This document shows, one piece after another, positions 51,774 to 60,836 of a stretch of 64,000 nt of DNA (position 1 is the stretch's first letter; each line of letters begins with the position of its first letter). The translations under genes were made by a program, and so were the position numbers. The stretch spans positions 930,001-994,000 of the forward strand of contig NZ_PVZV01000002.1 in NCBI RefSeq assembly GCF_002995495.1. The letters run 5' to 3'. This DNA comes from Actinocorallia populi (lineage in GTDB: Bacteria > Actinomycetota > Actinomycetes > Streptosporangiales > Streptosporangiaceae). The notes beneath the pieces were generated by a model. That model saw only the letters and a program-made list of their open reading frames with translations, searched no databases and was not told the origin of the DNA.

Positions 51774-53153
51774 TCAGCCGTGGACGTGCAAGGGCTTGCC
51801 GGCGAGGGCGAGTGCTGCCTCGCCGACCGCCTCGGACTGGGTGGGGTGCGCGTGGATGAGCTGCGCCACCTCGGCCGGCAGGGCCTCCCAGTTGTAGAGC
51901 AGCTGGCCTTCGGTGACCAGCTCGCCGACCCGCGCGCCCACCATGTGGACGCCGAGGATCGGACCGTCTTTCTCGGCGATCATCTTGACCTCGCCCTGGG
52001 TGCCCAGGATCTTGCTCTTGGGGTTGCCCGCGAGGTCGTAGGTGATCTCGTTGATCTCCAGGCCGAGTTCGCGCGCCTTGGCGGAGGTGATGCCCACGGA
52101 GGCGACCTCGGGGTTGGAGTAGGTGATGCGGGGGACCCCGTCGTAGTCGATGGGGGTGGGGTTGAGCCCCGCCACCTTCTCGGCGACCAGGATGCCCTCG
52201 GCGAAGCCGACGTGGGCCAGCTGCAGGGTCGGGATCAGGTCGCCCACCGCGGAGACGGTCGGCACGGAGGTGGTGCAGTACTCGTCGACGGTCACGAAGC
52301 CGCGCTCGGTGCGCACCCCGTTCTCCTCGAAGCCCAGGCCCTGGGAGACCGGGCCGCGGCCGACGGCCACCAGCAGCAGCTCGGCGTCGATGGTCTTGCC
52401 GTTCTCCAGGGAGACCGACACGCCCGCGTCGGTGGTCTTCACACCGGAGAAGCGGGCGCCGAGCTCGAACTTGATGCCGCGCTTGCGGAAGGCGCGCTCC
52501 AGGCGCTTGGAGGAGGACTCCTCCTCCAGCGGCAGCAGGTGCGGCAGCCCCTCGACGATGGTCACCTCGGCGCCGAAGGAGCGCCAGACGGAGGCGAACT
52601 CGACGCCGATGACGCCGCCGCCCAGGATGACCGCGGAGGCCGGGACGTGGTCGAGCTCCAGGGCGTGGTCGCTGGAGATGACCTTGTCGCCGTCGATCTC
52701 CAGGCCGGGCAGCGAGCGGGGGGCCGAGCCGGTGGCCAGCACCACGTGGTCGCCCTCGTAGACGTCGTCGCCGACGGCCACGGCGGTCGGGGAGACCAGC
52801 CGTCCCGCGCCGTTGACGATCTCGATGCCCTTGGACTTGATCAGGCCGGTGAGGCCCTTGACCGTGGTGGAGACGATCTTGTTCTTGTATGCCTGCACCC
52901 CGGGCACGTCGATGCCCTCGAAGCTGGCCTTGATGCCGTAGGAGGAGGCCTCCTTGATCTCGTCGGCCACCTCCGCCGCGTGCAGCAGGGCCTTGGTCGG
53001 GATGCAGCCCCGGTTCAGGCAGGTGCCCCCGAGGTCGGGGTCCTTCTCGATCAGGACGACGCGCATGCCCAGTTCCGACGCGCGCAGCGCGCAGGCGTAG
53101 CCGCCGCTCCCGCCGCCGAGCACGACGAGGTCGTACGGGCCCTTGTTCGTCAC
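51774..53153 (-). CDS. lpdA: Dihydrolipoyl dehydrogenase (E3)
   Basis: 459 residues. The FAD motif is VVLGGGSGGYACALRASELG; the redox-active disulfide is C45 and C50 in GGTCLNRGCIPTK. A second dinucleotide fold (AVILGGGVIGVEFASVWRSFG) binds NAD+, and the C-terminal HAHPTQSE provides the catalytic histidine and glutamate. It reoxidises dihydrolipoyl groups of 2-oxoacid complexes. The GTG at 53153 has AAGGAG eight bases upstream, which decides against the ATG five codons earlier. It is cotranscribed with sucB. Confidence 0.96.
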   Translation of the reverse strand: MTNKGPYDLVVLGGGSGGYACALRASELGMRVVLIEKDPDLGGTCLNRGCIPTKALLHAAEVADEIKEASSYGIKASFEGIDVPGVQAYKNKIVSTTVKGLTGLIKSKGIEIVNGAGRLVSPTAVAVGDDVYEGDHVVLATGSAPRSLPGLEIDGDKVISSDHALELDHVPASAVILGGGVIGVEFASVWRSFGAEVTIVEGLPHLLPLEEESSSKRLERAFRKRGIKFELGARFSGVKTTDAGVSVSLENGKTIDAELLLVAVGRGPVSQGLGFEENGVRTERGFVTVDEYCTTSVPTVSAVGDLIPTLQLAHVGFAEGILVAEKVAGLNPTPIDYDGVPRITYSNPEVASVGITSAKARELGLEINEITYDLAGNPKSKILGTQGEVKMIAEKDGPILGVHMVGARVGELVTEGQLLYNWEALPAEVAQLIHAHPTQSEAVGEAALALAGKPLHVHG

Positions 53154-53239
53154 CGGACGCTCCTTCATGTGGATACTCGTTTCTCCGGCCCCGGTAGGCA
53201 CCCGGAGAAATGCCAGGTAGGGCCATCTTTTCATTTGTA

Positions 53240-53274
53240 CTGAGCGGTAAGAGCCGCATACGGCTTTGACTCAG
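53240..53274 (-). terminator. Hairpin after pepA
   Basis: CTGAG (53240-53244) and CTCAG (53270-53274) enclose AGCCG/CGGCT (53252-53265). It lies directly past the pepA stop on the minus strand, before the lpdA leader. Confidence 0.4.
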
Positions 53275-53275
53275 G

Positions 53276-54745
53276 TCACAGGAGCCCGTCGGCGACGTCC
53301 TCGGCGATCTGCACCAGCGCGCGGGTCGCGGCACCGGTGCCGCCCTTGGGGGTGTAGCCGTAGGGCTCGCCCTTGTTGTAGGCGGGGCCGGCGATGTCCA
53401 GGTGCGCCCAGCGCACGCCGTCGGGCACGAACTCCTTGAGGAAGACGCCCGCGGCGAGCATGCCGCCCCACCGCTCGCCGCTGATGTTGGCGAGGTCGGC
53501 GACCTGGGAGTCGAAGCCCTTGCGCAGCTCCTCGGGCAGCGGCATGCCCCAGGCGTTCTCGCCGGAGCGCTCCGCGGCCTGGACGACCTTCTCGCGCACC
53601 TCGTCGGAGTTGGCCATGACGGCGGTCGTGCGCACGCCCAGGGCGACCAGCGCGGCGCCGGTCAGCGTGGCGACGTCGACGAGCAGGTCGGGGGAGTCCT
53701 GGGCGGAGCGCACGATGGCGTCGGCCATGACGAGCCGGCCCTCGGCGTCGGTGTTGAGGACCTCGACGGTCTTGCCGCCGTAGATGGTGATGACGTCGGA
53801 GGGCCGCTGCGCGGTGCCCGACGGCATGTTCTCGGCGATGGCCAGGTAGCCGACCACGTTGACCTTCGGCTTGAGCGCGGCGACGGCCTGCAGCGCGCCG
53901 AGCACGGCCGCCGCGCCGCCCATGTCGGACTTCATCCAGTCCATGCCCTCGGCGGGCTTGATCGAGATGCCGCCGGTGTCGAAGGTGATGCCCTTGCCGA
54001 CGAAGACCACGGTCTTGTCGGCCTGCGGGTGGCGGTAGCCCAGGCGGACCAGCCGCGGCGGGTTCACCGAGCCCTGGCCGACGCCGACGAGGCCGCCGTA
54101 GCCGCCGTCCACCAGCGCCTTCTCGTCGAGGACCTCCAGGTCGAGGCCGTGCTCGCGGGCGACGTTCTCGGCCACGCCGGCCAGGTCCTCGGGCGTGAGG
54201 TGGGAGGGCGGGGTGTTGACCAGGTCGCGCGCCAGGCGGACCGCGCCGGTGACCGCCTCGGCCCGCTCGGCCAGGGTGGTGGCGTCCAGGTCGGTGACGA
54301 GCACGAGCTCGCCCACCGGTTCGGGCTGCGCGTCGGTGCGGTAGCGGCCGAAGGAGTAGTTGCCCAGCAGCGCGCCGGTGGCCACGGCGGAGGCGCGCTC
54401 GGGGGTGTCGGCGGGCAGCGCGAGCGCGACGCGGGCGGTGCCGGCCAGGGCGCGCACGGCGGCTCCGGCGGCCCGGCGCAGCGCCTCGGGCCCGGGGTCC
54501 TCGCCCAGCCCGGCGGCCACGATCACCTTGGCCGGCAGCGCGCCGAGGGTCGGGAGCTTGACCACCTCACCGGCCTTGCCGGTGGCGCCGACGGCCTTGA
54601 GCGCCTCGGCCAGGCGCCCGTCCAGCGCGCCGTCCACGCCCTGCGAGCCGGCGGCCGGGACGGCCTCGGGGCCCACGCCTATGACGAGGGCGTCCACGTC
54701 GAGGGAGGCGGGATCGGTCTGGCTGATACTGAGATTCGTCGTCAC
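53276..54745 (-). CDS. pepA: Leucyl aminopeptidase (M17)
   Basis: 489 residues. The M17 signature NTDAEGRLVMADAI is present, with metal ligands also in VFVGKGITFDTGGISIKPAEGMDWMKSDMGGAAA (lysine and aspartates; motif about residues 245-280). The N-terminal domain (about 1-160) is less conserved. It removes N-terminal residues from peptides, using two metal ions. The GTG start has no strong ribosome site but gives the typical length. The cobS gene lies on the same strand upstream. Confidence 0.95.
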   Translation of the reverse strand: MTTNLSISQTDPASLDVDALVIGVGPEAVPAAGSQGVDGALDGRLAEALKAVGATGKAGEVVKLPTLGALPAKVIVAAGLGEDPGPEALRRAAGAAVRALAGTARVALALPADTPERASAVATGALLGNYSFGRYRTDAQPEPVGELVLVTDLDATTLAERAEAVTGAVRLARDLVNTPPSHLTPEDLAGVAENVAREHGLDLEVLDEKALVDGGYGGLVGVGQGSVNPPRLVRLGYRHPQADKTVVFVGKGITFDTGGISIKPAEGMDWMKSDMGGAAAVLGALQAVAALKPKVNVVGYLAIAENMPSGTAQRPSDVITIYGGKTVEVLNTDAEGRLVMADAIVRSAQDSPDLLVDVATLTGAALVALGVRTTAVMANSDEVREKVVQAAERSGENAWGMPLPEELRKGFDSQVADLANISGERWGGMLAAGVFLKEFVPDGVRWAHLDIAGPAYNKGEPYGYTPKGGTGAATRALVQIAEDVADGLL

Positions 54746-54854
54746 GCCTCTCGACCTTACTCGCCCCCGGAACCTGTTTCCCCCGTTTCGATCGAGCCTT
54801 GCCCCGATCGGGGAGGGTGCGAGAACCCGGAAAATCGTTGGGATTTGTCGGTCT

Positions 54855-55646
54855 TTACCCCAGGGTGGCGACGACCAGGACCACGGTTCCGGCGAGCTCC
54901 GCCAGGGCGCCCAGCACGTCCCCGGTGACCCCGCCGAACCGCCGGACCAGGTGGCGGCGCAGCAGCGCGGCGGCGCCCAGCGCGACGGGCACCGCGGCGG
55001 CGAGGACCAGGGACTCCGCGGCCGGGCCCGCCCGCCACGCGGCGGTCCCGGCGGCGGCCAGGAGCAGCGCCCCGGTCCAGGCCGCCGGAACGCGCGCCGG
55101 CACCGTCCCGGCGACCAGCGCGCCCAGCCCGTCCGGCCGGGCCGCGGGCACGCCGGGGGAGCAGGCCCACACCAGCGCCAGCCGCCCGGTCGCCCCGGCC
55201 AGGACCAGCGCCGCCGCCGGATGCCCGGCCGAGGCGACCGCGGCGACCTGCGCCAGCAGGGTGAACACGAGTGTCACAACGCCGAACGGCCCGATGTCGG
55301 AGCGCTTCATCACCGCCAGGGCCTCGGCGGCGGGCCTGCCGCTGCCCAGGCCGTCGGCGACGTCGGCGAGCCCGTCCAGGTGCAGCGCGCGGGTGAGCAC
55401 CGCGCCCAGCCCCACCGCGAGCACCGCGGCCAGGAGGGCGCCCGCCCCGGCCCGCTCCAGCAGGACGAACGCCAGCGCCTGGCAGCCCCCGAGCACCGCG
55501 CCGACCAGCGGGGCCCAGGCCATGGCCGCGCCGAACGTCCGGCGGTCGGCCTCGACGAAGCCGACGGGAAGGACGCTGAGCAGGCCGAAGGACAACCGCA
55601 GGGAGGGGGGAAGGGGCACGGGCAGCGAGGCTACCGTCAGGGCCAC
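54855..55646 (-). CDS. cobS: Adenosylcobinamide-GDP ribazoletransferase
   Basis: 263 residues with about seven membrane helices. The motif LTRALHLDGLADVADGLGSGRP carries the acidic residues for metal and substrate; VMKRSDIGPFGVVTLVFT is also typical. It joins alpha-ribazole to adenosylcobinamide-GDP, the last step of cobalamin assembly. It overlaps the end of cobU by 10 bases, so the two are coupled. The start is a GTG without a clear ribosome site; no cobT is present in the window. Confidence 0.93.
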   Translation of the reverse strand: MALTVASLPVPLPPSLRLSFGLLSVLPVGFVEADRRTFGAAMAWAPLVGAVLGGCQALAFVLLERAGAGALLAAVLAVGLGAVLTRALHLDGLADVADGLGSGRPAAEALAVMKRSDIGPFGVVTLVFTLLAQVAAVASAGHPAAALVLAGATGRLALVWACSPGVPAARPDGLGALVAGTVPARVPAAWTGALLLAAAGTAAWRAGPAAESLVLAAAVPVALGAAALLRRHLVRRFGGVTGDVLGALAELAGTVVLVVATLG

Positions 55647-56584
55647 AGCGGCAGGGGGCGGCCCGCCACCACGAGCGCGGCGTCCTCGGACTCGGCGGCC
55701 AGCCGCTGGTTCAGCTCGCCGAGCAGGTCGCGGAACAGCCGCCCCGCCCGGTTCTCCGGCACGAGCGAGAGCCCCACCTCGTCGGAGACCGCCACCACGA
55801 CGGCCCGCGTGCCGCGCCACGCCGCCACGGCCTCGGCCAGGAGGGGGCGGACGGCGTCGGCGTCCTCCCAGGCGCCCGTGCGGTCCATGACGGCGGCCAG
55901 CCAGGTGCCCAGGCCGTCCACCAGCACCGCGCCGGTCGCCTCGCGCAGCACCCCGGCGAGCGCGTCGGACTCCACCGTCCGCCACCAGGACGGCCTGCGC
56001 GTCCGGTGCGCGCCCACCCGCGCCGCCCACTCGGGGTCGGAACCGTCCGGGCGGGGCCCGGTGGCCAGATAGGTCACCTCGGGGTGGGCGGCCAGCCTCA
56101 GTTCGGCCTCGGCGGACTTGCCCGAACGCGAGCCGCCGAGCAGCAGCGTCCGGTGCGGCCCGGCGACGGGCGCCCGCCAGAACCCCAGCCGCCGCCGCAG
56201 TTCGGCCGCGTCCCGCACCCGGTGGTCGACGTGGACGGCGTGGATCCGGGTGTGCTCGGCCACCGCCCCCGACCGCCGCAGCACCGCCAGCTGCTCGGGG
56301 CGCTCCAGCAGGTCCAGCAGGACGGCGTCGTAGACGGCCCCGGCAGCCGGTTCCGGACACGCCGCGCGGTGGCCGTAGAGCAGCCGCCCTCCCGCGTCCG
56401 TCCGCACGTCCAGACCGCCGGGGACGGCGACCGATTCCCACTGGTCCAGCGGCCGCCCGTCGACCAGGACGCGCAGCGGAGCGCGGCTCTCCCCCCGCCG
56501 GCGCAACGGCGAGCAGGAGGCGCAGGAGCAGCCGGGGGCGGGCCAGCCCAGCGCGGAGGCGTCGCCCTCGATCTCGATTCGCAT
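55637..56584 (-). CDS. cobU: Adenosylcobinamide kinase/guanylyltransferase with extra N-terminal domain
   Basis: 315 residues, about 130 more than CobU alone. CobU itself is the C-terminal part: P-loop TLLLGGSRSGKSAEAE, YLATGPR, the histidine in VGAHRTRR (guanylylation site) and SDEVGLSLVPENRAGRLFRDLLGELNQRLA. The first 130 residues (GWPAPGCSCASC, then IHAVHVDHRV) look like a degenerate metallo-beta-lactamase-type domain that in some actinobacteria is fused intact to CobU; the metal motif HxHxDH is not evident here. It transfers phosphate, then GMP, to adenosylcobinamide. The ATG at 56584 includes this extension. Confidence 0.88.
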   Translation of the reverse strand: MRIEIEGDASALGWPAPGCSCASCSPLRRRGESRAPLRVLVDGRPLDQWESVAVPGGLDVRTDAGGRLLYGHRAACPEPAAGAVYDAVLLDLLERPEQLAVLRRSGAVAEHTRIHAVHVDHRVRDAAELRRRLGFWRAPVAGPHRTLLLGGSRSGKSAEAELRLAAHPEVTYLATGPRPDGSDPEWAARVGAHRTRRPSWWRTVESDALAGVLREATGAVLVDGLGTWLAAVMDRTGAWEDADAVRPLLAEAVAAWRGTRAVVVAVSDEVGLSLVPENRAGRLFRDLLGELNQRLAAESEDAALVVAGRPLPLWP

Positions 56585-56683
56585 GGCGCAGCGCACTATA
56601 CGGCGCCGAACACGTGGCATGATCCCAGTGGGACACATCCCCGGAGCGGTAGCGGGCACGAAGTCGAGGGGGTCTGGCGGGAC

Positions 56684-56905
56684 ATGGCGTGGACGTGGCG
56701 TTACGAGAAGGCGGACGGGACGGAGATCCCGGCGAGCGTTCTGCCCGCGCCCTTTGATCAGCCCGATTACCAGACCACCCAGTCCGACGCCGAGAGCTGG
56801 CTGGGCGAGAACTGGCGCCTGCTGGCCGATGCGGGCGTCGCCCGGGTGCGCCTGCTGGACGACGACCGCGTCGTGTACGGCCCGATGCCGCTCTCCCTGG
56901 ACTGA
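56684..56905 (+). CDS. Small conserved-looking hypothetical protein, 73 residues
   Basis: A soluble acidic protein with alternating aromatic residues: MAWTWRYEKADGTEI, then SDAESWLGENWRLLADAG and a short beta ending RLLDDDRVVYGPMPLS. The shape suggests a small alpha/beta fold. The start has only a weak ribosome site (GGCGGGAC). It is divergent from cobU by 99 bases and is followed by a small hairpin. I recognise it only as a type of short protein seen often in actinobacteria; function is unknown. Confidence 0.75.
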   Translation: MAWTWRYEKADGTEIPASVLPAPFDQPDYQTTQSDAESWLGENWRLLADAGVARVRLLDDDRVVYGPMPLSLD

Positions 56906-56911
56906 GCGCCG

Positions 56912-56926
56912 GTCCCCGAGGGGGAC
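56912..56926 (+). terminator. Small hairpin after the 73-residue gene
   Basis: GTCCCC / GGGGAC with a GAG loop, six base pairs, shared with the convergent aldo-keto reductase gene end. Confidence 0.35.
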
Positions 56927-56942
56927 GACCTGCTCCCGTTCG

Positions 56943-57944
56943 TTACGGGCGGGTGGCGGGCGACTGCGTGTGCGCGGGGTCGCGGACGACCGCGTCGCCC
57001 AGCACCTCGTCGACGCGCGCGAGCAGCTCCTTCTCCAGCCGCACCCCGCTGGCCTTCACGTTGTCGCGGATCTGCTCGGGGCGGGACGCGCCGATGATCG
57101 CCGCGGACACGTTCGGGTTCTGCAGCACCCAGGCCACCGCGAGCTGCGCCATGCTCAGCCCGGCCTCCTGCGCGATCGGCCGCAGGCCCTGCACGCGGTC
57201 GAGGATCTCGTCGCGCATCCAGGTCTTGACGAAGTCCGCGCCGCTCTTGTCGTCGGTGGCGCGCGAGCCGGGCGGCGGCGCCTGGCCCGGCAGGTACTTG
57301 CCGGTCAGCACGCCCTGCGCGATCGGCGACCAGACGATCTGCCCGATGCCCTCGCGCTCGCACAGCGGCACGACCTCGGCCTCGATCACCCGGTGCAGCA
57401 TCGAGTACTGCGGCTGGCTGGAGATGATGCGGTCGAAGCCGCGCTCCTCGGCGATCTTCAACGCGGCGGCGATCTCCTCGGCCCGCCACTCCGAGACCCC
57501 GATGTACAGCGCCTTGCCCTGGCGCACGACGTCCTCGAACGCCCGCATGGTCTCCTCGAGCGGGGTCTCGTGGTCGAAGCGGTGGGCCTGGTAGAGGTCG
57601 ACGTAGTCGGTGCCGAGCCGGCTCAGCGAGCCGTTGATCGACTCCATGATGTGCTTGCGCGACAGGCCGCGGTCGTTGGGCCCGGGGCCGGTCGGCCAGT
57701 AGACCTTGGTGAAGATCTCCAGGGACTCCCGGCGCTGCCCCTTCAACGCGCGCCCCAGGACGGTCTCGGCGCGGGTGCCGGCGTAGACGTCGGCGGTGTC
57801 GAAGGTGGTGATGCCCTCGTCGAGCGCGGCGTGCACGCAGGCGACCGCGGTGTCCTCCTCGACCTGGGATCCGTGGGTGATCCAGTTCCCGTAGGCGATC
57901 TCAGAGATTTTCAGGCCGCTGCGGCCCAGGTATCGGAATTCCAT
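56943..57944 (-). CDS. Aldo/keto reductase, Kv-beta-like
   Basis: 333 residues with the complete catalytic tetrad: D49 and Y54 (FDTADVYAG), K80 (FTKVYW) and H121 (YQAHRFD). The NADPH-binding end is IIGASRPEQIRDNVKAS. The sequence type is close to voltage-gated potassium-channel beta-subunit-like reductases. The substrate is unknown. The ATG start matches the first beta strand. It is transcribed toward the small gene on the other strand. Confidence 0.93.
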   Translation of the reverse strand: MEFRYLGRSGLKISEIAYGNWITHGSQVEEDTAVACVHAALDEGITTFDTADVYAGTRAETVLGRALKGQRRESLEIFTKVYWPTGPGPNDRGLSRKHIMESINGSLSRLGTDYVDLYQAHRFDHETPLEETMRAFEDVVRQGKALYIGVSEWRAEEIAAALKIAEERGFDRIISSQPQYSMLHRVIEAEVVPLCEREGIGQIVWSPIAQGVLTGKYLPGQAPPPGSRATDDKSGADFVKTWMRDEILDRVQGLRPIAQEAGLSMAQLAVAWVLQNPNVSAAIIGASRPEQIRDNVKASGVRLEKELLARVDEVLGDAVVRDPAHTQSPATRP

Positions 57945-57983
57945 GATCCCGATCCTAGGCTCGCGCGGGGCCGGGTCGCCTCG

Positions 57984-58580
57984 TCAGATCTTGTCCTTGT
58001 CCCCGGGCCCGTAGCGCGGGGTGGGGATGCGCAGGCGGCGCATCTGCAGGGAGCGGGTCGCGGCGTACAGGCCGACGCCCTTGAGCTGCTCGTTCGGGAA
58101 GCGCGCGGCGGCCAGCTTCTTGATCTTCTGGGAGATCAGCAGGCTCTCGGTGAGGACCACGAACAGCAGCACCGGCGGGATGATCACGAACAGCAGCTGG
58201 GTCAGCGGGGTCTGCACGAAGCTCACCAGCACGACGACGAACATGATCAGCATGAGGTGGGAGCCGAAGGTCCGCCGCGAGTCGACGTAGTCGCGGGCGA
58301 ACTCGCGCACCGGGCCCTGGTCCCGCTTGGGCAGGTAGCGGGTGTCGCCCTTGGCCATGCCCTCGCGCACCTTGGCCCGCTGCTGGGCCTGGCGGGCGCG
58401 GACCTGCCGGTAGGCCTCCTTGCGGTCCTTGGGCGCGGTCACCAGCCGGTTGCGGCGGACCTTCTCGGCCTCGCTGCGTTTGGGAGTGGGACGGCCCTTG
58501 CCTCCTTCCTTGAGGGGCCGCGCCTCGGCGGTCTCGGCGGAGGAGGAGGTGTCTGAGGAGTCGCTGCCACGTCGGAACAC
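57984..58580 (-). CDS. DUF3043 family membrane protein
   Basis: About 198 residues from the GTG at 58580, which begins VFRRGSDSS as in other members. A basic charged N-terminus with KEGGKGRPTPKRSEAEKVRRNR and RQVRARQAQQRAKVREGMAKGD precedes REFARDYVDSRRTFG and two membrane helices (LMLIMFVVVLVSFVQ and LLFVIIPPVLLFVVLTESLL). Extended ATG starts near 58621 exist but are not supported by ribosome sites and would overlap the pspA promoter. Function unknown; the divergent pspA gene suggests a membrane-stress link only by position. Confidence 0.82.
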   Translation of the reverse strand: MFRRGSDSSDTSSSAETAEARPLKEGGKGRPTPKRSEAEKVRRNRLVTAPKDRKEAYRQVRARQAQQRAKVREGMAKGDTRYLPKRDQGPVREFARDYVDSRRTFGSHLMLIMFVVVLVSFVQTPLTQLLFVIIPPVLLFVVLTESLLISQKIKKLAAARFPNEQLKGVGLYAATRSLQMRRLRIPTPRYGPGDKDKI

Positions 58581-58612
58581 GGAAGAAGGATATTTGATGG
58601 CGATACCGGCAA

Positions 58613-58638
58613 GGAACCTCATGGTCGGGCCGTGCGTC
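58613..58638 (+). promoter_or_regulatory. ECF-sigma-type promoter upstream of pspA
   Basis: GGAACC (58613-58618), 16 bases, CGTC (58635-58638): the -35/-10 pair of extracytoplasmic-function sigma factors of the SigE type. It lies 79 bases before the pspA start. Stress-induced pspA transcription by such a sigma factor is known in actinobacteria. Confidence 0.55.
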
Positions 58639-58716
58639 AACAACGTAGGGTGATAAGAGCCCATCCGTGGCTGGCTCGGGTTTAGCGACCCCGTATCGAA
58701 GGGACGTCCGCGCGCG

Positions 58717-59517
58717 ATGAGCGTGATGAAGCGAATGTCGATGATCTTCAAGTCCAAGGCCAACAATGCGCTGGACCGTCTCGAGGATCCGCGGGAGACC
58801 CTGGACTACTCCTACCAGCGCCAGCTTGAGATGCTGCAGAAGGTGCGGCGGGGCGTGGCCGACGTGGCCACCTCGCGCAAGCGCCTCGAACTGCAGATCA
58901 CGAGGTTGGAGAAGGAGCACAACAAGCTCACCGACCAGGGGCGCCAGGCGTTGCAGGTGGGCCGGGAGGACCTGGCCAGGGCAGCGCTGGAGCGCCGCGC
59001 CGGCCTCGACTCCCAGTTGACGGACCTGCGCGCGCAGTACGGGCAGCTGCAGGGCGAGGAGGAGAAGCTCACGCTGGCGGCGCAGCGGCTGCAGGCCAAG
59101 GTGGACGCCTTCCGCACCCGCAAGGAGACGATCAAGGCGACCTACACCGCGGCCGAGGCGCAGACCCGCATCAGCGAGGCGTTCAGCGGCATCTCCGAGG
59201 AGATGGGCGACGTGGGCCTGGCGATCCAGCGCGCCGAGGACAGGACCGCGCAGCTGCAGGCCAGGGCCGGGGCGATCGACGAGCTGCTGGAGTCCGGCGC
59301 GCTGGAGGACTACTCCGGTCCGCGCGACGACATCCAGGCCGAGCTCAACCGGATGAACGCCACCACCGGGGTGGAGCTGGAGCTGGAGCGGCTCAAGGCC
59401 GAGCTCGGCCAGGGCGGCGAGGCGCCCAAGCCGCTGGACGCCGGCCCCGCCCAGCCCCAGCAGCAGCCCGCCCCGCAGCCCCAGCAGCAGAAGCAGTGGC
59501 CCGAACAGGGAAGCTGA
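58717..59517 (+). CDS. pspA: PspA/IM30 family phage-shock protein
   Basis: 266 residues, almost wholly alpha-helical and coiled coil: MKRMSMIFKSKANNALDRLEDPRETLDY is the amphipathic membrane-binding helix, then LTRLEKEHNKLTDQGRQAL-type helices, and an Ala/Pro/Gln-rich tail after 245. PspA proteins are ESCRT-III relatives that polymerise on stressed membranes. The plus-strand ATG is divergent from the DUF3043 gene, and an ECF-type promoter lies upstream. The glutamine-proline tail may be a partner-binding region. Confidence 0.92.
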   Translation: MSVMKRMSMIFKSKANNALDRLEDPRETLDYSYQRQLEMLQKVRRGVADVATSRKRLELQITRLEKEHNKLTDQGRQALQVGREDLARAALERRAGLDSQLTDLRAQYGQLQGEEEKLTLAAQRLQAKVDAFRTRKETIKATYTAAEAQTRISEAFSGISEEMGDVGLAIQRAEDRTAQLQARAGAIDELLESGALEDYSGPRDDIQAELNRMNATTGVELELERLKAELGQGGEAPKPLDAGPAQPQQQPAPQPQQQKQWPEQGS

Positions 59518-59591
59518 TCCCGCCGCCCGTTCCCTTCGCGGGCCTCCGGGAGCGTGTCCTCCCCGGCGCGCCGAGCCACCGGAAACCGTTG

Positions 59592-59617
59592 CGATTCGGG
59601 CCCTAAGGCCCGAATCG
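59592..59617. terminator. Bidirectional terminator between pspA and nadA
   Basis: CGATTCGGGCC / GGCCCGAATCG (11-base stem) around CTAA, between convergent genes. Confidence 0.8.
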
Positions 59618-59643
59618 CCGCCGCGACGGGGTCGCGGCCGCCG

Positions 59644-60795
59644 TCACGGCAGGGCCAGCATCCGGTCCAGGGCGGCCTTGGCGTGGCGGGTGGTCTCGGG
59701 GTCGACCGTGATCTGGTTGGGGACCTCGCCGCGGACGAGGGACTCCAGGGCCCAGACCAGGTGGGGCAGGTCGATGCGGTTCATGGTGGAGCAGAAGCAG
59801 ACCGTCTTGTCGAGGAACATGACGTTCTTGTCCGGGTGCGCGGCGGCCAGCCGCTTGACCAGGTTGAGCTCGGTGCCGATCGCCCAGGAGCTGCCGGGCT
59901 CGGCGGCGTCCAGGGTCTTGATGATGTACTCGGTGGAGCCGATGAGGTCGGCGGCGGTGACGACCTCGTGCCGGCACTCGGGGTGGACCAGCACGTTGAC
60001 GCCGGGCACCCGCGCGCGCACGTCCTCCACCGACGCGAGGCTGAAGCGGCCGTGCACGGAGCAGTGGCCCTTCCACAGGATCATCTTGGCGTTGCGCAGC
60101 TGCTCGTCGGTGAGCCCGCCGCCCGGCCGGTGCGGGTTGTAGACCACGCAGTCCTCCAGGGACAACCCCAGCTCCAGGACCGCGGTGTTGCGGCCGAGGT
60201 GCTGGTCGGGCAGGAAGAGGACCTGCTCGCCCTGCTCGAAGGCCCACTCCAGGGCCCGCTTGGCGTTGGAGGAGGTGCACACCACGCCGCCGCGGCGGCC
60301 CACGAACGCCTTGATGTCGGCCGAGGAGTTCATGTAGGTGACGGGGACGACCCGGTCGGCGATCCCGAGGTCGGCCAGGGTGTCCCAGCAGTCCTCGACC
60401 TGGTCGAAGGTGGCCATGTCGGCCATCGAGCAGCCCGCGGCCAGGTCCGGCAGGACGACCCGCTGGTCGTCGCCGGTGAGGATGTCGGCGGACTCGGCCA
60501 TGAAGTGCACGCCGCAGAAGACGATGTAGGGGGCCTGCGGCCGGGCGGCGGCGTCGCGGGCCAGTTTGAAGGAGTCGCCGGTGACGTCGGCGAACTGGAT
60601 CACCTCGTCGCGCTGGTAGTGGTGGCCCAGCACGAAGACCTTGTCGCCGAGGGCGGCCTTGGCCGCCGCGGCCCTGGCCACCAGCTGCGGGTCGGAGGCG
60701 GGGGGCAGCTCGCCGGGGCACTGCACGCCCCGTTCGCTGTGGGGGTCCGCGTCCTGCCCGAGGAACAGCAGGGGGAGATCGGTTGTGGTCGCCAC
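59644..60795 (-). CDS. nadA: Quinolinate synthase A
   Basis: 383 residues. It carries the three cysteine ligands of the [4Fe-4S] cluster, in VFCGVHFM, VHPECRHEV and TVCFCSTM. Other signatures are GHHYQRDEVIQ and SMADMAT. It condenses iminoaspartate and dihydroxyacetone phosphate to quinolinate, the de novo entry to NAD. The GTG start gives the usual length. nadB and nadC are not adjacent. A palindrome about 45 bases upstream may regulate it. Its cluster requires Fe-S supply from the nearby desulfurase/ErpA genes. Confidence 0.95.
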   Translation of the reverse strand: MATTTDLPLLFLGQDADPHSERGVQCPGELPPASDPQLVARAAAAKAALGDKVFVLGHHYQRDEVIQFADVTGDSFKLARDAAARPQAPYIVFCGVHFMAESADILTGDDQRVVLPDLAAGCSMADMATFDQVEDCWDTLADLGIADRVVPVTYMNSSADIKAFVGRRGGVVCTSSNAKRALEWAFEQGEQVLFLPDQHLGRNTAVLELGLSLEDCVVYNPHRPGGGLTDEQLRNAKMILWKGHCSVHGRFSLASVEDVRARVPGVNVLVHPECRHEVVTAADLIGSTEYIIKTLDAAEPGSSWAIGTELNLVKRLAAAHPDKNVMFLDKTVCFCSTMNRIDLPHLVWALESLVRGEVPNQITVDPETTRHAKAALDRMLALP

Positions 60796-60836
60796 GGGGG
60801 CTCCTTCCCGCGCACGGGGACTGGCTGGGGGTACTT

